Below are positions 37,262-46,986 of a DNA stretch of 58,668 nt, piece by piece. Each line of letters opens with the position of its first letter. The stretch's first letter is position 1. The notes under the pieces are model-generated. The model was given only the letters and a program-made list of their open reading frames with translations, was not told where the DNA came from and searched no databases. The translations under genes were made by a program, and so were the position numbers. The DNA is from Nostoc sp. MS1 (lineage in GTDB: Bacteria > Cyanobacteriota > Cyanobacteriia > Cyanobacteriales > Nostocaceae): NCBI RefSeq assembly GCF_019976755.1, contig NZ_AP023444.1:1-58668 (forward strand). Direction: 5' to 3'.

Positions 37262-38251
37262 CTAAATCAATTCTGATATCGAATCACTCATCTGCTTTTG
37301 CAAACGCTGACGGTTATCATCATATTTCAATACCGTCTGCACTTGTGCGTGTCTGCTGAATCGCTGAGTTGCGCGGTAGTTGCCATTATTGAGATCCAAA
37401 ACTGTAGTAATCGCACTGTGGCGGATGCGATGGGGTGACATTTTCTTAGTAATTCCGGCTTGCTGACATAGCCCATCCACCAATCGCCTGATTGCCTCCC
37501 CGGTTAATCTCGCGCCATTCTTGTGATAAGCCAGCACCGTAAAAAGCGGGTCATTACCCCGTTTTTTCTTACAAGCTTTAATCCAGTCGGCGATCGCCAT
37601 TGCCGTTTTATCCGATAGATCAAGAATATCCTTCTGGCTACCCTTGCCTTTACCCAGAATAAAAGCGTTTTCTCCTTGGGGTTAAAGTCACTCACATTTA
37701 AGTTGACTATCTCATTGCGGCGCAAGCCATTATCCCAAAGTAACCGCAGAATGGCATAATCACGCTTGCCCTTCAAAGTATTCTGGTCAACCAGGGCGAT
37801 GACTTTAGCATAGTCAGCAGATCAATACCTGTTGTGTCCCGGTAGGTTTCGACCCTTTCACCTTTGACATCATCTAAAGAGAAATTGCAGACCCCCAGCC
37901 GTCGCCCCATCTCCACCATTGACTTGATAGCACTAAGACGACGATTCACTGTAGCTTCAGCCAGCTTTTTCTTGATCAGGTGCGCCTTGTACTTGAGAAC
38001 CACAGCGACAGCGTGACGCTGTTCAGGTGAAGAAACTCTAACACTAAGTCCCGGCTGGGTTCTTTCTTGGCGACGAATAAGAAAAAATCTTTCAGGTCTT
38101 TCTGGTATTCGCGCTTGGTGTTGAGCGATCGCTTATCACCAATCAACTGCCCAATTACATCAGGGTCATTCTCTAGAGAAAAGTCCTCACCGATCGCTAA
38201 GGCCAGCGAGTTCTCCAAAACACTCAAATTTTCAGGGTGAATCGATGTCAT
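37262..38251 (-). CDS. Tyrosine recombinase, XerC/D-like (frameshifted)
   Basis: Reconstructed about 325 aa from ATG 38251. N-terminal SAM-like domain (SLNTKREYQKDLKDFFLFVA; KLAEATVNRRLSAIKSMVEM). The catalytic domain has the first Arg in DNGLRRNEIVNL, the HxxR box in MSPHRIRHSAIT, and the Tyr nucleophile in VQTVLKYDDNRQ. Frames change near 37990, 37775 and 37620-37680; all catalytic motifs survive. Probable role: resolving plasmid multimers or moving an island. A dyad (TAGTGCGA / TCGCACTA) lies 81 bp upstream of the start. Confidence 0.85.
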
Positions 38252-38331
38252 TGGTGATAGTGCCGCAGAGGTTTGGGAAGTTGAATACTCTTGCTCTATC
38301 TTAGTTGAATAAAGGTGTTTATTACGCTAAG

Positions 38332-38359
38332 TAGTGCGAAAAGGTATATTGTCGCACTA
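38332..38359. promoter_or_regulatory. Dyad upstream of the recombinase gene
   Basis: Inverted repeat TAGTGCGA (38332-38339) / TCGCACTA (38352-38359) with a 12-bp spacer that contains TATATT. It may be an operator overlapping the promoter of the minus-strand recombinase gene. A minus-strand frame at 38389-38586 is not convincing as a gene. Confidence 0.4.
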
Positions 38360-38589
38360 TGTTATAACGCCTATGGGTGTGGGGTTTGTCAAATATTTGT
38401 CAGATAATTTACAGTTAGGGAGGACGATAGGGGCAAATTTTCGGCGATGAAAGTGTAAGGGCTGACGAAGTAGTACGTGATTTGACGGTCAACGAACACC
38501 ACTATCCATCTTTCGGGGTTAGGGTGTTCCAGGGTGTGTTTAGCAGAGGTAGGGATGGCAATAGTTGATAGCAATATTGCTATCAAAAC

Positions 38590-38692
38590 TGTCTATACTG
38601 GGTTCTACATCCCGTTAATAAATTGCTGGTATAAGTGAGTGATATCAACTGTGGGCTACAGCTTCCGCCGCACTTGCTCCCCTCGGATGCAC
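38590..38692. repeat. Diverged direct repeat, left copy
   Basis: Similar over about 105 bp to 42984-43090. Shared words: TGTCTATACT, GTTCTA, GTGATATCAA, GCTTC-GCC-CACTTGCT, GATGCA. The two copies bracket the AAA+ gene and the IS630 element, so they may mark an island or an old duplication. Confidence 0.55.
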
Positions 38693-38781
38693 AGGTCGAA
38701 AATCCCCTGAACCCGTAGCTCTCCTCTCTTTTTATATCAGTGTCATTTCAAGCTGAGATGCGGGTAAATTAAGTATGTATG

Positions 38782-41262
38782 TTAGAAGATACTCCACTCA
38801 TTCTTGAGAAGTTCAAGCTTATCACTTTTTATACTTAAGCTCTTACAGTCACTCATAAATTGTGAAACTTGGGATTCTATTAGTGTTAAATTTCCTTCTC
38901 TAAGGTTATTTATATAAGAAGTCACACATGAAGTTGTTAATTGAGGCGAAAGTTCATCAAGTAAAATATCATTTCTAATTTCTTTGCAGACTAGCTCAAT
39001 GTCAGAAGGAGTTAGCTTTTTACTTTCGTTACCTAATTCTTCATAATCTATTAAATTCAAGAATCCGGTTGTAGTTGAAAGACTATCACAAGCTTTTGAT
39101 AGTGAAAGGTAATGTTTGAATAGCTCAGTTCTTTCAAGTGCATTCGGTGGGAAAATAGGTATTTTCCAATCTAATCTGCCCGAACGTTTCAAGGCATTAT
39201 CAATGCCATTTAGATAGTTAGTTGCTGCAATAACGATTACATCATGATCTCCAATATTATTTAATTCTATTAGTAGTTGGTTAATCGTCGCTTTTTGATC
39301 TGTATGTGCGTGTAGTTCATGCCTACTAAAGCCAATACTATCTAATTCATCAATAAATACGACAGATGGCGCTTTCTTTTTAGCTTGAGCAAAAATAGCT
39401 CTCAAATTTTTTGGCTTTGTCCAATCCACATACTCTGAATATCACATGGAGAGAGCTTAAAGAAGTATCTTCCAGATTCGTTAGCAAAAGCATTGGCTAA
39501 AAGAGTCTTACCACATCCAGGTAAGCCAAAAATAATATTCCATTAATACGACTATTAATTCCTTTTAACTGTATTTTTAAGAGCTTATTAAGCTTACTCT
39601 TCTCTTCATTTAAACCTTTTACATATTTGAAGTCAATTACTGGTGGTTTTGGAGGGACAGGTTTTAGAGAGACAGGTTCTGGAGCTACTGGTCTTCTTTG
39701 AAAGGATGGATAGCTTATCAAATCAAATGATACAGGAATTAGTTGATGATTTTTATAATCGGGAGCCATAATATAAAATTGAATTGATTTATCATATTTC
39801 TCTCTTAATTTTTCTTCTAAAATTTCTTGTGTTTTTTTTTAGTTGATAGTAATTACGGGCAATTTCAAATCCAGGAAGTACCAGCCAGACATACTTCGCT
39901 TGACTAGGCCATCCATCTATTTTTATTGATATATCTTGTATTAAATCAAGAAAAACGTTCTCTCCATACGCCTTACCTCTTAACGTTTCTACCTCAACTA
40001 TTGTATTATTCTCAATATAAACATCTGGTCTTCTCTTAACTTTTGATTTCCCCTCTGTTTCATTATTATCAGGATTAACTGTTGCTTCACAGCGAATTTG
40101 GGATAGATTATGCCCCTGGCATTCAAGAGTTCTAATAGCAAAATATTTGAGGTATATGTGTTCATCAGACTCAGAACCATAAACCAAAGTTTTAAAATGC
40201 TCAGTTTTCATACGAATAAGTAACTGAGCTTCTGCCTGAACTTGTATTTTCTGTAATTCTAAAAATAGTCAATTATTGATAAGCTCTCATCGTCTGAAAT
40301 ATAATTTGGAGCTTCTAATAAAAGACTTAAATGATGTTGTATATCTTCCTGACTTCTGAAGGAACTGATTTATCATCAGGATACTTACACCTTAATGTAA
40401 ATACAAATGGTAACTTCTTAGCAATTGTGTCTACCAAATATCCAAACAAATCCTTCTTTTGATGCTTATACATCTCTGCTTCCGAAGGACAATGAAATAG
40501 AATGAAAATTTGTTCTGAATAGTATTTATTAGTATACAGTGATAGCTGGTTGAATTGTTCATCAAATTTTTCTGATTCAATTAGCTCAAAACTTGTATCT
40601 CCCAGTATTACGTTGGTCATTGTTGACTGACTAAAGTGCAAAATACTTGAAAATGGGAATTGAGATTTATCGCCAGTATCTACAGATTCATTTATTTCAT
40701 TTTCATGAAGATAACTATTAAAATAGGCATTAGATGTTACTAAATTAGAGTCACTCCTATATATTGTTTTTTCCGAATTAGTTCATAAGTTAATATTTTT
40801 GCTACAACATCAGAAAAGAAATCCACTTGGGATGGAATCAGGAATAGACCAACTGGTTTATTTGAGTCTAAACAAGCTTGAAAATTCTCGTATTCTTGCT
40901 CAGAATCAAAATCAAATAAATAATAGAATAAATCATGTTTAACTTTTAAAAGCTTCAATAAATTTAGACTATTTTTTTTCTGCGATAGGATCTATCGTCT
41001 CTACTTCATTTTCTGTAGAATTAAGTCCATCAAAGTAAATAGTGACTCTTTCATCATATGATAAATCAATATTAAATGCTGGGATTATTTTTAAGCCTAA
41101 ATCAGCTAAACAGTTATTGAATTTGTCAATAAGTAACTGACTTCTACGCTGACAACCAAGTTGGTTAAGAATACTTTTAATTTTGAGATTTTTTCTTTGT
41201 CTACCAGTTTCCCTTAATTCATTTTTGATTGATGTTAAATAGGTTAGAATTACTTCTTCCAT
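38782..41262 (-). CDS. Nuclease-like / AAA+ ATPase fusion protein, about 830 aa (frameshifted)
   Basis: Six short frames join into one chain when seven single missing bases are restored, all in runs (A8 near 40975, A6 near 40770, GG near 40350, T5 near 40265, A9 near 39835, T5 near 39530, A6 near 39410). Order from ATG 41262: helical N-domain (EEVILTYLTSIKNELRETG), a 330-aa unknown middle, a PD-(D/E)xK-like motif (KRRPDVYIENNTIVEVETLRGK, residues about 390-410), a Pro-rich linker (PVAPEPVSLKPVPPKPP), then a C-terminal AAA+ domain with Walker A FGLPGCGKTL, Walker B SVVFIDELDSIG, VIAATNYLNGIDNALKRSGRLDW (sensor 1 and arginine fingers) of FtsH/Cdc48 type. It may be a defence or DNA/protein-quality factor. 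Confidence 0.72.
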
Positions 41263-41493
41263 ACGCTACCTTTAATTAAATCAAAACCTGTCTTTTAGCT
41301 AGCTGTATGCCAGGATTTGGCTAAACATACTTAGCTTAAAAGACGTTATTAAAATAACAACTATACTCAGATAACGCTGATCCGACATCGCTACTACCAC
41401 TGAGGCAATGATCGACACTATTAGTTTGTGTAGTAACTGGGGCGATATCCGCTTCTATTTTCAACAAAACTTCAGCCTGAAAAAGAAAACCTA

Positions 41494-42694
41494 GTAGTCT
41501 GCCAAGGTAACTTTGCTAAGTAAAACCTCTAATTGGTAAAATAGCCAAAAACGGGGTGTAACATGGCGAAAAAGTACATTGTTGACTTGAATGAAGAGGA
41601 AGTTTCTCAGCTACAAGCAATAATTAAAAAGGTAAACACAAAGCAAGAACCATAACCCGTGCAAACATTCTTCTAATGGCTTCTGAAGGAGAAACGGATC
41701 AAGCGATCGCTAGCATAGTTAGAGCGCATGTTGCAACAGTGCAACGAATACGAGAAAAATTTGTCATTGGGGGTTAGATTTTGCTTTAAAGGATGAAGTT
41801 CATCCACCAAAACCTAAAAAGTTAGATGAAAAACAAGAAGCATTTTTAATTGCCACTGCTTGTTCCAATCCACCAGTTGGAAGAGTACGTTGGACAATGC
41901 AATTATTAGCGGATCATTTAGTGAACGTTGGTATCATAGATTCAATTTCGGACGAAACAGTGCGTCAAACTTTAAAAAAAATGAAATCAAACCGTGGTTA
42001 AAACAACAGTGGTGCATTCCTGAAGTTAACGCAGAATATGTTTTCCGAATGGAAGATGTGTTGGATTTATACAATGAGCCTTATGATCCTAAACGTCCTG
42101 TAGTCTGCTTTGATGAACGTCCCTACCAACTAGTAGAAGAAGTAAGACTTCCTTTGCCACCAGAGCCGGAGCAGCCTGAACGTTATGATTTCGAGTATAA
42201 ACGTAACGGGACAGTAAATTTATTTGCGTGTTTTCAACCCTTGGCAGGTTGGCGGCATATCGAAGTTACAGAACGTCGAACTAAAGTCGATTTTGCTAAA
42301 CAGATGAAAAATTTAGTAGATGTTTGCTACCAAGATGCTGATGTTATTCGTTTGGTAGTTGATAACCTGAATATTCATACTCCCAGCGCATTATATGAAG
42401 TTTTTCCACCAGAAGAAGCACGTCGAATTATTCAAAAATTAGAGTTTCACTATACTCCTAAGCACGCTTCTTGGTTGAATCAAGTAGAAATTGAATTATC
42501 TGTTTTATCCCGCCAATGTTTAGAACGGCGTATTCCTAATGCAGAAACATTAACTTCTGAGATTGCCGCTTGGGAGAAACAACGTAATCAGCAAAAAGCC
42601 AGTGTCTATTGGGGTTTCCAAACCAAAGATGCTCGCCGAAAAATGCAGCGTTTATATCCAACTCTAACCTAGCAAAGTTGTCTTGGCAGACTAC
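41494..42694 (+). mobile_element. IS630-family element
   Basis: Terminal repeats GTAGTCTGCCAAG(G/A), continuing to ACTTTGCTA, at 41494 and inverted at 42694. Flanked by TA on both sides (41492-41493, 42695-42696), the IS630 target. Length 1201 bp. It lies upstream of the AAA+ gene start and might displace that gene's promoter. Confidence 0.85.
41563..42672 (+). pseudogene. IS630 transposase, frameshifted
   Basis: From ATG 41563: MAKKYIVDLNEEEVSQLQAI, then a helix-turn-helix region (ARTITRANILLMASEG; DQAIASIVRAHVATVQRIRE), a catalytic core with PVVCFDERPYQL (first Asp), RLVVDNLNIHTP (second Asp) and HASWLNQVEIELSVL (Glu). Frames change at the A5 run near 41630, the G5 run near 41770 and the A8 run near 41985. 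The second half (41860-42672) is uninterrupted. If these are sequencing errors, the element is probably active. Confidence 0.82.
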
Positions 42695-42983
42695 TAGCCA
42701 GGTGTATCCGCCCCATATACAAATTTTGCCCTCGGTTTTCGGCTGAGGGCAAAGTTGTATCGATAATAAACTGGGATTAGACAATGTAACTGCCCGAAAA
42801 GCCTATTGTTTCGTCAGCGATAACACCCGCTTAAACTAGACTTATCAATCAGCCCGACAGCACAAACGCTACAACCCTCATTCTTTCGTAGGCTGATTTA
42901 ATTTGCTTATGCTTGCAGCATGATGATCACTTCCAGGTATAATCAGCACCAATAGTATTTGCTCATGTGGGGGCTTTTTCAAA

Positions 42984-43090
42984 TGTCTATACTCAGTTCT
43001 ATACCCCCGCAAGACAAATCGTTGCTATCAATGCGTGATATCAAATGAAGGCAAAAGCTTCAGCCACACTTGCTTGACGCAAGATGCAAT
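42984..43090. repeat. Diverged direct repeat, right copy
   Basis: Partner of 38590-38692. The preceding stretch 42697-42983 contains no gene I can support. Confidence 0.5.
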
Positions 43091-43119
43091 TGTCAGTATT
43101 TATATGTCCATCTTCACTA

Positions 43120-43284
43120 AGGGACTTCCAATTAAAAAATATACTATCACTTTGATGGCAAGGGGCAAGGGAGCAGGAAGAGAAGTTGCGAGGAGGGTTT
43201 CCCTCCGGGCAAACTTCGGGAGCAAGGGGAAAGACAGTTGTTTTGAAGCAAATAAATTGGATAGTTTATTTTCTGGAAGTCCCT
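43120..43284. mobile_element. MITE-like element, 165 bp
   Basis: Terminal inverted repeats AGGGACTTCCA (43120-43130) and TGGAAGTCCCT (43274-43284), with AT-rich subterminal parts (AAAAAATATACTATC; GATAGTTTATTTTC) and a GC-rich centre containing a purine-rich repeat (GGCAAGGGGCAAGGGAGCAGG). No transposase inside. The TIR type is familiar from non-autonomous elements of Nostoc-like genomes. A weak open frame across it (43035-43286) is not a gene. Confidence 0.7.
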
Positions 43285-43293
43285 AAAAACTAG

Positions 43294-45399
43294 TTACTCA
43301 GCATCTTGCCAACCTTCCAAAGCAGCCAACAGAATATTAACTGCTGGGTGGTCAAGTAACTCCTTTAGAGCTTCCGTGCCACCTGCTTTTAACGCACCAA
43401 TTACTCGTGCTTTCAATGTGGGATTACGCTCAATTTCCTTAAGAGCTTCTGTGACTACTATCTGTTTTTCTAGTGGGGTATTAGTCGGGTAAGTCTCTCC
43501 TAATTGATTTAGCAGTTGTTGAATTTCTGCGGCGGCTTGGGCTAAATTCTGTCTCTCTGCTTCGTTGATCACTCCAGCGACTTTTGCCCCTTCCTTTATT
43601 TCACCGCCACTCATGTGACCAATGCCAAAGTTTCCACTCTGTTCATAATAGTTGCCACCTGTGTTGATATTGCGATTGATAGTCATTTTTATATCTCCTT
43701 TATCAATATAAGTTTCAGCATAAAAGCTAGGACGTTCTAGCGTCGTAGTTATCATAGTTTCTAACTTACTTATTTGGGATTCTTTTTCTCTTATTAATGC
43801 TATAAAATCTTTCTCTGCTAATGCCTTGAGTTGATTGTAGTTGATAAAATATTCTTTGCTTAATTCAGATTTATTAGCTGTGGTTGCAGTTTTAGCACGA
43901 ATCAATATTTTATCTTCTCCACGTCTTTCTATTGCTAAAATCTCAAGTTCTGCGTCTGGATTATTTTCAGCTAGTTCTTTAAATGCAACTGCGATCGCTC
44001 TTGGGTCAACACCTTGGTTGTGGTAGAGGTCAAGGGTGTCGAAAATTGGTTGAATAAAATCGCCAAACTCACCATCTGCAAACACTTCGTTATTATTATC
44101 GGGTTTGCGGAGGGGAACAGGATTTTCGTTTGTGGGGAGTCGCATATAAACGCATTCACATCTCACCCCATCAAAAAGGGTGTCAATGGTAATGCCCCAA
44201 TCTTGAATGTATGCCCCGGTGAGCGTAGCGCCTGTAAAATCCGTGCCGTTAAGTTGTGTTTGTACTAATTTTGCCCTTGATAAATCTGCGTCTTGTAAGT
44301 TGGCATAGCTCAAGTCTGCACCAATAAAACTTGCATCTACCAAATTCACTCCTTGAAAATTGACACCTCGCAAGTCGTCACGGTCAAAATTCTTGCCTTG
44401 TCCCTCGCGTGTAACCAGTACTTGGCGCACTTGTGCTTTTTGAAGGTAAGTTGTACCAGGACGAACACAGTCAAGTTCTTTAGTTTTGCTGAAACAGGTA
44501 CGAGTCAAATTAGCTTTTCTGAAGTCTGTACTTTTAAGTGTGGCTCTTGTGAAATTGGCATCAGTTAAGTTGGCATTGCGAAAGCTTGTACCACCAACTG
44601 CCCAAAGCAAAACTTGAATTTTTGAATCAAGTCAAACTTTAAATCCTGATTCAAAACCCGCCATGCAGCATAAATGCTAAGTGACAGAACAACAAAAGGA
44701 ACAACAAACGCCACTAGAGTAGCTATATCACCATCAATACGTCTACCACCGATTTCTACTACCACTTTAATAATTTCAATACCAGCAATTGCACTACCTA
44801 CTGTCAAACAAATAGCAACTGCCCATATACGAGCATTTAAGATAGCGAAAGGAATACTACCGATAAGGGCAACAAGAATCACACCCAAAGCTGCACCCAC
44901 AGCATTGATGGCATAAATTCTGGCAAAGGGAAGCTTGCAATGCTAAAAGCAACAACCAAAAGTTCCCAAACAGCAGCCTTTGTCAATCCAGATGTGGTCA
45001 ATCCCTCAAAAATTAGTACAATCGATACTATTAATATAGTTGCAATTGCTGCTATACCAGGCGCAGGATTAAATTCACCATTAAGTTGCTGAATATTTTC
45101 AAAACTACAGTAGAGAGCAATAAGATAACCGGATAAGCTAGACACTACACCAAGTAAAATACAAGATAGTAATGCTACAACTTGCTGAACCATCAGCCAG
45201 CGATTTTCTAATCCTGCTTTTACTCCAGTTAGGTTTGCACCTTTAAGGATGGCTCGGTAAAATCTGTACCACGAATGTCGCAGCCACTTAAGTTTATACC
45301 TGAGAGGTCTTCGTTACGAAAAGATTGTCCTCTCAAATCTTCATTGGAAAAATTTTTATTTCCACTTTTATAGCTTTTTATAAGCTTATCAGCTTTCAT
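43294..45399 (-). CDS. Pentapeptide-repeat membrane protein (frameshifted)
   Basis: Reconstructed about 702 aa from ATG 45399. First a short pentapeptide block (NFSNEDLRGQSFRNEDLSG), then 200 aa with several hydrophobic helices (VVALLSCILLGVVSSLSGYL; ILVALIGSIPFAILNARIW; IATLVAFVVPFVVLSLSI), then a second pentapeptide block (FRNANLTDANFTRATLKSTD; VNLVDASFIGADLSYANLQD), then a conserved soluble part (DTLDLYHNQGVDPRAIAVAF; ELEILAIERRGEDKILIRAK), and a helical C-terminus. This architecture is frequent in Nostoc, role unknown. Three frame breaks lie near 44605, 44905 and 45240. The internal part 43294-44610 is intact. Confidence 0.78.
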
Positions 45400-45509
45400 G
45401 ATATTAGCTTTTAATATTACTTTTAAGTAAAATGAAATTATTAAAAGACACATTTCAAAGCATGTATAAATTAAGTGTTTTCCTTGAATATGGATTAATA
45501 TAGTACATT

Positions 45510-46503
45510 ATGTCTAAAAAAAATAGCCATAGCAATTACAGTAACAATTTTTATATTGAGTACAGTTCTATTTGGTTTTCCATCTAATGCTGAAGAGAAA
45601 ACACCATTAAGATATTTAGCAATCAATGTCGGCAATGCTTCTTTAACATTTGGATGCTGGGAATACAAGTTGTGTCGCCAACAAGATGTCCAAAATATAC
45701 GCAACTACATTAGCACCTGGAAACCCGATATAATTATGCTTTCTGAGGTGTATCGAGCAGAGCAACTCACTGGTAAAAAGCGAACAGGCTAATTTTACCA
45801 GATGGTTACACTGGGGTTTGCGGAAAGAGTGTTGATCGCTATACGGGTCAGCTAGTTGATTGGAATGCTGACAATGCCTCACATGAACATGAATGTATTG
45901 CTTGGAAGACCTCGCGCCTTTCTCTTATTCCAAATAGTTCTAAATCTGTTTACGGACGTAATGATGGTTATGGTCGTAATTATTTGATTTATGACAGTGG
46001 TAGTTATGCAGAGCCTGAACCGAACTGCAATTACGACTTTACAGGCTTCCGTAGCAAATTGCTACTTGATAATAAATTTAGTATTACTGCTGTTGCTGTT
46101 CATCCTGATTCTGGCAATGACAGATGCCGAACAAAAGAAATATCTCATTATTGGTCAAAACTTGCGGATGGTTCTTACGTGATTATTGGCGGTGATTGGA
46201 ATACAAGTTCTGACAAAGAACTCCAAAACCAAAAGCATTTATGGTGAATTATTTACGAGGTCAACACTGGAACCTGGCAAAACACTCACGCGAATACAGT
46301 GCCAAATATTTTTTGGCAAAATTAAGAGAAAACTTGATCACACGTATTCTAATTTTGGTAATCCTTGTAGCAACTGTGGCAATTTCTACGGTACTGATAG
46401 TCTCCCTTTTGGATCAGCACTCGGTGGCTATGATGGACACCCACGTGCAGACAATGGTGAAGGCACGGATCATCGTCAAATACTTGTTGACATGACAATT
46501 TAG
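45510..46503 (+). CDS. Secreted endonuclease/exonuclease/phosphatase-family protein (frameshifted)
   Basis: ATG 45510; with one A added to the A8 run the N-terminus becomes a signal peptide (IAIAITVTIFILSTVLFG) cleaved after SNA. EEP-fold motifs in order: AINVGNAS (Asn), IIMLSEVYRAE (Glu), YLIYDSGSYAEPEP, TAVAVHPDSGNDRC, VIIGGDWNTSSD (Asp-x-Asn), LDHTYSNFG, and GTDHRQILVDM (Asp-His pair). Frames change near 45780 and 46230-46320. Likely an extracellular metal-dependent DNase or phosphodiesterase. It ends where a truncated response-regulator frame on the opposite strand begins. Confidence 0.75.
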
Positions 46504-46504
46504 T

Positions 46505-46742
46505 AAAGCCTGATTTTTGACAGTCTTTCTTTTAATTGAACGAGTAAGTTCTAAATCACTCATATCGGGCAATAGTAAATCGACTAACACAACATCAGGA
46601 TTTACTTGTTCAATTAACTGAAAACCTATCTTTCCCCCCTATGGGCTGACCCTGTAACTTCTATATCAGGAGATTGTTCAATGGCAGTTTTGAAGCCTAA
46701 GAGTGTGAATGTTTCTGGTTCAACAATTACTATTCTCAGCAT
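46505..46742 (-). pseudogene. Truncated response-regulator receiver domain
   Basis: From ATG 46742: MLRIVIVEPETFTLLGFKTA, then after one base change in the C6 run near 46635 GKIGFQLIEQVNPDVVLVDL, LLPDMSDLELTRSIKRK. This is the first 75 residues of a receiver domain with the phospho-Asp in VVLVDLLLPDM. The chain then loses family character and runs into the end of the nuclease gene; no output domain remains. It is a remnant. Confidence 0.65.
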
Positions 46743-46803
46743 GATTTTATTAAATCTCTAATAATAAATGGCTATTTATTGGCGGATTTATTATTGGTGT
46801 CCC

Positions 46804-46986
46804 TGCCGTGCCTGTCCTTCTTGCCGTGAAGCTGCCATAGGCTACAACCTATACAGTGTGTGGATTGCCGTGATTTATGCCGTATGCCGTGGAAACCCAT
46901 AAAAGCCCTTTTTACATCCCTCCTGCTCACTACGGCAGTACGGCAACACACTCACCAATCGGGTAGAGAGTAGCTATCATTGCCGT
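46804..46986. repeat. TGCCGT repeat cluster
   Basis: TGCCGT at 46804, 46822, 46866, 46878, 46885 and 46981, and inverted ACGGCA at 46932 and 46940. The pairs 46878/46885 and 46932/46940 face each other and can form a stem (about 13 bp, imperfect, loop about 40). The cluster overlaps the 3' end of the ATPase gene. It may be a terminator, a protein-binding array or a transfer/partition site. Confidence 0.55.

Noticed and set aside
38389..38586. 65-codon minus-strand frame
   Set aside because: No start signal, mixed hydrophobic composition, and it overlaps one of the diverged direct repeats.
43035..43286. 83-codon open frame
   Set aside because: It runs through a MITE with inverted ends; composition is that of the repeat, not of a protein.
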